A stretch of DNA of 12,100 nucleotides, from contig DQHT01000092.1 in assembly GCA_003531115.1 (NCBI GenBank), positions 1 to 12,100 on the forward strand, in the 5' to 3' direction. This DNA comes from Bacteroidota bacterium. GTDB lineage: Bacteria > Bacteroidota > Bacteroidia > UBA8524. Below the pieces are notes generated by a model. The model worked only from the letters and a program-made list of their open reading frames with translations. It ran no database searches and was not told the DNA's origin. Made by a program: the position numbers and the translations under genes. Of this stretch, positions 6,451 to 12,100 are shown one piece after another; the first letter of the stretch is position 1; each line of letters starts with the position of its first letter.

Positions 6451-8019
6451 CTATTCTTCTTTATTGTTAAGAATGAAATCTCCTATCGTCCAGCCTCCGC
6501 GTATGGTTAATTTTTGTGGATGAACGTAGACATAGGAAGGCATGCGGCGAAATGGAACGACCCGATCGGGTTTGGAAGCAGAGTCGTGATAGAGGAGTCT
6601 TACATGGTATTCTCCAGCAGGTAAATTTGAAAAATAGATGGAATCAGACTGGCTGCTAACTTGAAAAAGGGGATCTTCCTTAAGATCCTTGAGTAACTGT
6701 ATCCGAACCTGGCGATGAGCGTCGTTTGAAAAGAGTATGGCCGCATCGCCATAGCTGTTCTTTTCAGTAATGGTGAAATGAAAGGTATCTTCTTCCGAAA
6801 ATTTATCATCCATATAATGAATTGCGCCTTTATTTAGTACCAGGGTATACGTTGTTTTTTCGGCAAAGGGATACGTAATATGGAAGTTAAATGGATCAGA
6901 TGATAGTGTAAATTCAGTAATGGCAAAGGTATCACGAACATAAAGGTGTACATGTTCCTGACGCACGTCACGGATAACCTGATTGGAATTGATCAACAAG
7001 GGCTGGCCGGGTATTAGGGTAGTTTTATTATGAACGGACAGCTTATAAACAGGTAATTGATGCGGAAAGCTCACTTTGATCGTATCCGTTATAAGCTCAT
7101 TCATCTGAACATAATAATGGAGTTGGGTGTCGATATCGGCTTTAATAAAATCAACAACAAGCAACGTGTCTGTATGGATTTGATTTGAATACAGCAGCTG
7201 GGTTTTGTCAAAGGAAGGCTGACTGGAAACCACTCGAATAATAGAATTTTCCGGGGCACGATAAGGGAGAAAAAAACTGCGGATATCTTGTGGCACAGGA
7301 GAATAGGTAAGCAAAGGAGGGTCAAAGGCATTTTTTGCAACCCGGATTTCCACTGTATCGAAGGGATTCACAGGGTGGGGAACATAGCCCATATCCTCGC
7401 CCATATCGATCTTTTTATTGTGGTTGATATCGTTGAAGGCATAAAGCGTATAGGATATTGGCCGTATTGCGGGGATGAGAAAAGAGCCACTCGACGATGT
7501 TTTAGAAAGGTACAAGGGAAAAATGACAGAGTCGGGGTAGTTGGCTATATCGGAATAGTAAAGCGCAACAGTATAGCCTTCAGCAGCCTGTCCTGTATAA
7601 TTGGTATAAACTCTTCCCTGGATAAAAGCAGTGTCTATTTCTGAACCGGTTGAAAAGCTGATTTTAAAGTCGGGGAGAATATTCTTTTCATTTATATCAT
7701 GCAGGGCGTTGATGAGTTGAACCGTGTAGGTGCTGCTATCATGCAGGGGTTCTTTGAACTGGATACGCAGGTATTTACCAACGACTTCAAGTTTAGGAGC
7801 CTTGAGCGGTGGCGGACTGATTAAAACAGCGTTAGGATCCTTTATTTCAAAATATTCGTCAAAATAGATCCTTATTTCCCTCTCAGAGAAGTTAACTTGT
7901 TGACTGTCAGGATAAGTACGTATTGCCTTTGGAGGAGTTTCGTCTTTATCTCCTCCGGTGGGATGCACAACAACAGCACAGGCACTGAAAAGAAGGAGAA
8001 AAGGAAGAATATTTTTCAT
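6451..8019 (-). CDS. Ig-like domain (SbsA/Big_5) lipoprotein
   Basis: A 522-residue predicted lipoprotein. The signal peptide ends in a lipobox-like FSAC with Cys14 as the lipidated residue, followed by the segment typical of this Bacteroidota family, PTGGDKDETPPK (20-31). Residues ~26-125 form a Big_5/SbsA-type Ig-like domain (Y.DSQQVNFSEREIRIYFDEYFEI... to FSTGSEID). Next comes a beta domain (~131-225) ending FNDINHNKKIDMGEDMGY, as in carboxypeptidase-regulatory-like repeats, and a long beta-rich remainder that I cannot assign. It is probably anchored in the envelope; its exact role is unknown. Its ATG overlaps the mnmG stop by four bases (ATGA), so it is coupled to mnmG as the last gene of the operon. 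No clear terminator follows: transcription would run into the DnaA-box region, which matters if that region is oriC. Confidence 0.85.
   Translation of the reverse strand: MKNILPFLLLFSACAVVVHPTGGDKDETPPKAIRTYPDSQQVNFSEREIRIYFDEYFEIKDPNAVLISPPPLKAPKLEVVGKYLRIQFKEPLHDSSTYTVQLINALHDINEKNILPDFKISFSTGSEIDTAFIQGRVYTNYTGQAAEGYTVALYYSDIANYPDSVIFPLYLSKTSSSGSFLIPAIRPISYTLYAFNDINHNKKIDMGEDMGYVPHPVNPFDTVEIRVAKNAFDPPLLTYSPVPQDIRSFFLPYRAPENSIIRVVSSQPSFDKTQLLYSNQIHTDTLLVVDFIKADIDTQLHYYVQMNELITDTIKVSFPHQLPVYKLSVHNKTTLIPGQPLLINSNQVIRDVRQEHVHLYVRDTFAITEFTLSSDPFNFHITYPFAEKTTYTLVLNKGAIHYMDDKFSEEDTFHFTITEKNSYGDAAILFSNDAHRQVRIQLLKDLKEDPLFQVSSQSDSIYFSNLPAGEYHVRLLYHDSASKPDRVVPFRRMPSYVYVHPQKLTIRGGWTIGDFILNNKEE
6515..6523 (-). 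other. DnaA-box-like nonamer 6, inverted
   Basis: TGTGGATGA on the plus strand, i.e. TCATCCACA on the minus strand, identical to box 3. It lies inside the 3' end of the lipoprotein gene, so coding constraint could also explain it. Confidence 0.4.
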
Positions 8020-9878
8020 CGCCCGAAATGTACGAGTAAAACAGAAATATCCGCAGGGGATACTCCGCTAATTCTGCTTGCCTGTCCGAGAGTGGCTGGT
8101 CGCAGCTTGCTTAGTTTTTCGCGGGCTTCTTTGGACAAAGAGGGAAGGCCCTGGTAGTTATAATCGGAAAGCAGACGGATATGTTCCAGTTTTTTCATTT
8201 TGTCGGCCATTTCTTTTTCCTTTTCTATATAACCTTCGTATTTCATTAAAATTTCAGCCTGAAGCAAGGCCTCGGGTGTTTTGTTATGGATGATGGCATC
8301 AACAGTAGGTAAACCGCTCAGGTCTTCAATAAGCAACTGTGGACGACTAATGAGCTGAAAGAGTTTATAGTTCTGTGGCAACACCGGGGTATCTTTTTCT
8401 TCCAGCCTGGCATTAATTTCATCCGGAGTAATGGATGTTTTATGGAAAGCACGGATGATCTGTTCTGTCTGTGCTATTTTTTCCTGAACGTTTTTGAGGC
8501 GTTCGTCAGAAGCCAAACCAATTTTATTGCTTTTTTCAGTTAGACGTATATCTGCATTATCCTGGCGAAGCAAAATCCTGTATTCTGCCCTTGAGGTAAA
8601 CATACGGTAAGGTTCTTCCGTTCCTTTGTTGATCAGGTCGTCGATCAGCACACCGATATAACCTTCGCTGCGATCAATGGTAAATGCTTCTTTTTCAGCA
8701 ACTTTAAGGTGAGCATTGATGCCTGCCATAATGCCCTGGGCAGCAGCTTCTTCATACCCCGTTGTTCCATTGATTTGTCCCGCAAAATACAGATTTTCAA
8801 TACGATGCGTTTCCAAAGTTGATTTAAGCTGGGTTGGTTGAAAAAAGTCGTATTCTATCGCGTATCCCGGACGGAACATCTTGACGCGCTCAAATCCGGG
8901 AATCTGACGCAGTGCTTTTTCTTGTATTTCGTGGGACAAAGAAGTAGAAAAACCATTTACATAAACTTCAACGGTATCCCACCCTTCCGGTTCAACAAAA
9001 ATCTGGTGGCGTTCGCGTTCTGCAAAACGATTTATTTTGTCTTCTATGGATGGACAATATCGCGGACCCAATCCCTGTATCCTTCCTGAGTACATGGGCG
9101 AATCTTCGAAACCTTCTTTTAAGGTTTCATGAACGGCATTGTTGGTATAGGTAATATAACAGCTTCTTTGTTTAGTGAGAGGCTTGGTATCGGTATATGA
9201 AAATTTTCCGGGTAGTTCATCACCGGCCTGTTCTTCCATTGCTGCCCAATTTAGGGAACGGCCATCAACGCGGGGAGGCGTTCCGGTTTTCATACGGCCA
9301 CTTTCAAAGCCGAGGGATACAAGTTGTTCCGTTATTCCGAAGGAAGCGGATTCAGCCATACGTCCTCCTCCAAATTGTTTTTTTCCGATATGGATGATAC
9401 CATTCAGAAAAGTTCCATTTGTAAGAACAACCGCTTTGGAGTGAAATTCCATTCCCATTCCGGTTTTTACACCATGTACACGCCCGTCTTTGACCAGGAG
9501 TTCTTTTACCATGTCTTGCCAGAAATCAATATTGGGAGTGCGTTCTAATGCCAGGCGCCATTCCTGTGAGAATAACCAACGGTCGCTTTGGGCACGCGGA
9601 CTCCACATTGCCGGACCTTTTGATTTGTTCAACATCCGGAATTGGATCATGGTTTTATCGGTAATGATACCGGAATAACCACCTAATGCGTCAATTTCCC
9701 GAACGATCTGCCCCTTGGCCACACCACCCATAGCCGGGTTGCACGACATTTGAGCGATGGTGCCCATATTCATGGTGATCAGCAAAACGGATGATCCGAG
9801 ATTGGCAGCGGCGGCAGCAGCCTCACAACCGGCATGTCCGGCGCCAACAACAATGAGGTCGTAATTTTGTTTATTCAT
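8016..9878 (-). CDS. mnmG: tRNA uridine-5-carboxymethylaminomethyl modification enzyme MnmG (GidA)
   Basis: FAD-dependent enzyme which, with the GTPase MnmE, installs the carboxymethylaminomethyl group at C5 of wobble uridine 34 in certain tRNAs. At 620 residues it is close to the E. coli protein (629). It shows the dinucleotide-binding GAGHAG (12-17), SCNPAMGGVAKG (45-56) and LNKSKGPAMWSPRAQSDR (83-100). Cys240 in SCYITYT corresponds to the conserved active-region cysteine. Also present are TSRAEYRILLRQDNADIRLT and the C-terminal MnmE-binding helical domain ending RPATLGQASRISGVSPADISVLLVHFG. The ATG at 9878 overlaps the end of ybeY by eight bases, and its stop overlaps the lipoprotein start by four, so the three genes are coupled. 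The first base of its start codon is also the edge of a parS-like site. Proximity of mnmG to a replication origin is common in bacteria. Confidence 0.98.
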   Translation of the reverse strand: MNKQNYDLIVVGAGHAGCEAAAAAANLGSSVLLITMNMGTIAQMSCNPAMGGVAKGQIVREIDALGGYSGIITDKTMIQFRMLNKSKGPAMWSPRAQSDRWLFSQEWRLALERTPNIDFWQDMVKELLVKDGRVHGVKTGMGMEFHSKAVVLTNGTFLNGIIHIGKKQFGGGRMAESASFGITEQLVSLGFESGRMKTGTPPRVDGRSLNWAAMEEQAGDELPGKFSYTDTKPLTKQRSCYITYTNNAVHETLKEGFEDSPMYSGRIQGLGPRYCPSIEDKINRFAERERHQIFVEPEGWDTVEVYVNGFSTSLSHEIQEKALRQIPGFERVKMFRPGYAIEYDFFQPTQLKSTLETHRIENLYFAGQINGTTGYEEAAAQGIMAGINAHLKVAEKEAFTIDRSEGYIGVLIDDLINKGTEEPYRMFTSRAEYRILLRQDNADIRLTEKSNKIGLASDERLKNVQEKIAQTEQIIRAFHKTSITPDEINARLEEKDTPVLPQNYKLFQLISRPQLLIEDLSGLPTVDAIIHNKTPEALLQAEILMKYEGYIEKEKEMADKMKKLEHIRLLSDYNYQGLPSLSKEAREKLSKLRPATLGQASRISGVSPADISVLLVHFGR

Positions 9879-10311
9879 GTTTCACGTGGAACAATTCACG
9901 GAATAAGTGAAGAGCTTCGTTTTCTTTTTTGCGCATTATCTGCTGTTCCCTGGCAGTTTTATCGTTAAACCCGAGGAGGTGCAGAACCCCGTGGGCCATT
10001 ACACGACGAAGCTCTTCTTCCGTTGAACTTGCAAAGGTAAGTGCATTTTCTTTGATCCGATCGATGCTAATGAATAAATCACCGCTTATGGTTTTGTTCG
10101 AATTGTAGTTGAATGTGATGATGTCGGTATAATAGTCGTGTTGCAGCGCTTGTTGATTAAGAGCGAGGATTTCTTCGTCGCTTTGCAGTATGATGTTGAT
10201 GTCACCGGGTTTTGCGCCGTTGTTTTGGACAAGGGTTTTTAACCAGGTTTTAACAAAACGTTTTTGTTTCACGTGGAACATGGTGTTTTGTTCGTGAATA
10301 AAAATGGCCAT
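9871..10311 (-). CDS. ybeY: Endoribonuclease / rRNA maturation factor YbeY
   Basis: Single-domain metalloprotein needed for 16S rRNA 3'-end maturation and ribosome quality control. The 146 residues show the family core: INIILQSDEEILALNQQALQHDYYTDIITF (38-67), SGDLFISIDRIKENA (76-90) and the metal site HGVLHLLGFND (107-117). The first two histidines (107, 111) are present; the third ligand position holds Asp117 in place of the His of E. coli HGxLHLxGxDH, a variant I recall as usual in Bacteroidota. The start at 10311 fits the family (short IFIHEQN strand first); Met11 is a less likely alternative. The gene follows the upstream secreted-protein gene after three bases and overlaps mnmG by eight. 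Oddly, both ends of the protein contain FHVK (12-15 and 141-144), each encoded by a parS-like site, so the ends of this gene serve two purposes. Confidence 0.96.
   Translation of the reverse strand: MAIFIHEQNTMFHVKQKRFVKTWLKTLVQNNGAKPGDINIILQSDEEILALNQQALQHDYYTDIITFNYNSNKTISGDLFISIDRIKENALTFASSTEEELRRVMAHGVLHLLGFNDKTAREQQIMRKKENEALHLFRELFHVKHE
9878..9893. other. parS-like ParB-binding site 1
   Basis: TGTTTCACGTGGAACA; its reverse complement TGTTCCACGTGAAACA is the Bacillus subtilis parS consensus with no mismatch. It spans the ybeY/mnmG junction and encodes FHVKH of YbeY. Confidence 0.85.
10265..10280. other. parS-like ParB-binding site 2
   Basis: The same 16 bases as the site at 9878, again without mismatch to the parS consensus, 387 bp away. 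It lies inside the 5' end of ybeY and encodes MFHVK. Confidence 0.85.
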
Positions 10312-10314
10312 GAA

Positions 10315-12069
10315 TTAATAGATTACAGTTAGTAGACCTGAATAGTGTTGGCGTTCTCCATTAAGAAACTGAATGTCGGCAATGTATAAATAGGAATCCG
10401 TGAGGTAGCCGCTACCATCTTCATGCAAACCATTCCAATAGGAACTTAGGTTTCCTTTAAATACGCGCTGTCCATTTTTTGCATATATTTCTATGCTGCT
10501 ATTTTCTTTATCGATAGATAAACCAATAGGTCTGAATTCATTATTGATACCATGGACCACAATGGCGTTTGGAAAATAAATTGAGGGGGCCTGAATAAAA
10601 CAACGTGGATTTGAATACACCCTCACGCCTGGCCCATATTGGTTGGGGTCGTTTTCTTCCGTAACAATCTGGAAACAGCGAATATTTAATTCTTCGTCTG
10701 TCACAAGTGTAGTGGTGGTGCTGTCGTTGAGGTCGTTTTGATGGATGTTCCACGTGGAATAAGTAGGAATATCATCACCGAGGTAGAGGGAGTATGAAGA
10801 AATGCCTCCATCAAGGTAAATGGCCGGGTTCCAATTTAGGGTGTATTCATCCACCACATTTGTTTCACGACCGCTTAGTACAACATTATTAGCGGTATCA
10901 CTATAATAATGACGCCCACAGCGGTCTGTTAACATCTGAACATAGGAATAAATAAGCGTATCGCTTTTTGTGGTGTAGGTATAAGGGTAAGGCGCATCAG
11001 ATGTAAGACCGCTCCAGAGAATGAGGGGTTTCGGTTCGTTCAAACGCAAGAGGTAAAGACTATCGAAATCCACTCCCGGATCAAAATAGGCATCTATCTC
11101 AAATGTGTTTGGTGCTACCCAGGAAACAGAGCGCAGGTAGTTGGCGGATACAGCAAAGGAATCGAGAGCTTGAAACTGAACGGGATTGCTACGCGATGTA
11201 AACCCATTGCCCAAACCGGCGCGTACATATACTTCTGCCTGGTCGCCGCTTGCTAACTGAAACTGGTAGCTGGTTTCCGAAGGGTCAAGCTGCGCATCAA
11301 TAAAATAGTCGCCGCCATTTAATCGGAGGTAAATTTCATAATAGGTGGTATTGTGCCCCATATAAGGGGTCCAGTTTATGTTCACCATGCTTCCGCAATT
11401 GCTTGAGGTACCACTTAAAAACGGACTTGCGTGACGGGCAGAAATGACGGATTGATTGGCGCAGGAATCAAAAGCTGTAAGGGCGTAAAAGAGCTGTCCG
11501 GCATTCGGATCAAAGCGCTGGTCAAGATAAGCCAACTGATTGTAGACGCTATCGAACTTGAAATTGTTCCCGTTTTGATTTTCCCAGAGGTAGTAGCCGT
11601 AAAGATCGCTGGCCATATTTTGAGACCAGCCAAGGAAAATACCACCACTTACCGGATCATAACTAACCGAATCAAAGGTGCTGGGAACGGGTTGTATTTG
11701 ATCCACATAGAGCGTGTCTCCGTAATATTCTATTCCATTGCAAAGGTACCGGTAGATGAGCTGGTAACTCCAGGTTGATGTGATAGCAGCTGCACCGCTA
11801 TGTGTGAAATTGCTCTGGTTGAAGTTTGTAATGGTTCCTATGCTGCTAAAGGGCGAAAAATTATTAGGACGGGCAAAAATCTCGATTTCTACAAATTGGC
11901 CACAAGGATCCTGTGTGAGGTCCCAACTAAGCTGAATATCCGTCTGGTTACTTTGAATACAAGCCCGTTTCAGATAATGTTGGGCATGACTGGGCCAGGC
12001 CATTATTCCAAAGTAAAAAAGGAATAATAGGAGAGTTTTATTTTTCGATATGACCGACAATAACAACAT
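10315..12069 (-). CDS. Secreted Fn3-like protein with gliding-motility-type (CHU_C, T9SS) C-terminal domain
   Basis: A 584-residue exported protein. The signal peptide covers residues 1-29 (cut after SHA, before Gln30). Residues ~30-490 are beta-rich with Fn3-like segments (for example IQLSWDL, GGIFLGWSQ...YGYYLWEN, INWTPYMGHNTTYYEIYLRLN, YTLNWNPAIYLDGGISSYSLYLGDD). The last ~88 residues (497-584) match the gliding-motility-associated C-terminal domain used by type IX secretion: YFPNAI...NEFRPIG, IEIYAKNGQRVFKG, YWNGLHEDG, DSYLYIADIQ and a final GLLTVIY. It is therefore expected on the cell surface or outside; its ligand is unknown. The gene ends three bases before ybeY and appears to lead the operon. 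The start is uncertain: ATG 12069 sits in the loop of a perfect 25-bp inverted repeat ending at the window edge, so the true upstream sequence may differ. Confidence 0.85.
   Translation of the reverse strand: MLLLSVISKNKTLLLFLFYFGIMAWPSHAQHYLKRACIQSNQTDIQLSWDLTQDPCGQFVEIEIFARPNNFSPFSSIGTITNFNQSNFTHSGAAAITSTWSYQLIYRYLCNGIEYYGDTLYVDQIQPVPSTFDSVSYDPVSGGIFLGWSQNMASDLYGYYLWENQNGNNFKFDSVYNQLAYLDQRFDPNAGQLFYALTAFDSCANQSVISARHASPFLSGTSSNCGSMVNINWTPYMGHNTTYYEIYLRLNGGDYFIDAQLDPSETSYQFQLASGDQAEVYVRAGLGNGFTSRSNPVQFQALDSFAVSANYLRSVSWVAPNTFEIDAYFDPGVDFDSLYLLRLNEPKPLILWSGLTSDAPYPYTYTTKSDTLIYSYVQMLTDRCGRHYYSDTANNVVLSGRETNVVDEYTLNWNPAIYLDGGISSYSLYLGDDIPTYSTWNIHQNDLNDSTTTTLVTDEELNIRCFQIVTEENDPNQYGPGVRVYSNPRCFIQAPSIYFPNAIVVHGINNEFRPIGLSIDKENSSIEIYAKNGQRVFKGNLSSYWNGLHEDGSGYLTDSYLYIADIQFLNGERQHYSGLLTVIY
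10746..10761. other. parS-like ParB-binding site 3, degenerate
   Basis: TGTTCCACGTGGAATA, one base from a perfect palindrome of the parS type (T for C at position 15) and with an intact CCACGTGG core. It lies inside the secreted-protein gene 481 bp beyond site 2, where it encodes STWNI in a different frame usage from sites 1 and 2. Confidence 0.65.
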
Positions 12070-12100
12070 GTAAGGTGTTATTGTCGGTCATATCGAAAAA
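12041..12100. repeat. Perfect 25-bp inverted repeat with 10-base loop at the window end
   Basis: The arms 12041-12065 and 12076-12100 are exact reverse complements, with loop ACATGTAAGG. The left arm is the signal-peptide coding start of the secreted-protein gene and the loop holds its ATG. The right arm reaches the last base of the window, so the repeat may continue. A fold-back at a contig end (assembly or amplification artefact) is as likely as a real mRNA-leader hairpin. Confidence 0.9.

Noticed and set aside
7288..7644. Plus-strand open frame of 118 residues opposite the lipoprotein gene
   Set aside because: It lies wholly inside a well-supported lipoprotein gene on the other strand and shows no domain or signal peptide.

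Overview
The window looks like chromosomal DNA of a Bacteroidota bacterium, probably of the flavobacterial or cryomorph-like part of the phylum. The reasons are a protein with a gliding-motility-type C-terminal domain (type IX secretion cargo), a TodX/hemin-receptor-like outer-membrane barrel, an Ig-like lipoprotein starting Cys-Ala...Pro-Thr-Gly-Gly, a PheS and YbeY of Bacteroidota type, and almost no Shine-Dalgarno sequences. No phage, insertion sequence, CRISPR array, tRNA or rRNA is visible.

Layout, left to right. (1) 1-2383, plus strand: the 3' part of a Gly/Tyr- then Pro-rich protein, coupled by a one-base overlap to an outer-membrane beta-barrel; a bidirectional terminator follows. (2) 2434-4931, minus strand: a secreted metacaspase-like protease with a DUF4384 domain, followed 35 bp later by a small secreted cysteine/tyrosine-rich protein of unknown family. 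(3) 5045-6064, minus strand: pheS. (4) 6065-6450: an intergenic region with a very AT-rich block and five DnaA-box-like sequences, proposed here as the chromosomal origin oriC. (5) 6451-12069, minus strand: one tight operon read right to left, T9SS-type secreted protein - ybeY - mnmG - Ig-like lipoprotein, with junctions of 3 bp gap, 8 bp overlap and 4 bp overlap. (6) 12041-12100: a perfect 25-bp inverted repeat that ends exactly at the window edge.

Two results stand out. First, the window appears to contain the replication and segregation centre of the chromosome. The DnaA-like boxes lie at exact multiples of 20 bp, the plus-strand GC skew changes sign across the region although genes on both sides share one orientation, and three ParB-binding parS-like sites (two identical to the Bacillus consensus) lie 3.4-4.5 kb away, two of them inside the ends of ybeY. 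Second, the secreted metacaspase and its small neighbour share the pentapeptides APSRG and VKTRG, encoded by different codons. In the protease these lie in the p20/p10 linker, where caspase-family enzymes are normally cut, and metacaspases cut after Arg/Lys. This suggests a self-maturing protease with a dedicated co-encoded substrate.

MnmG and YbeY serve translation (wobble uridine modification, rRNA processing) and PheS charges tRNA-Phe; the remaining genes encode exported or envelope proteins.
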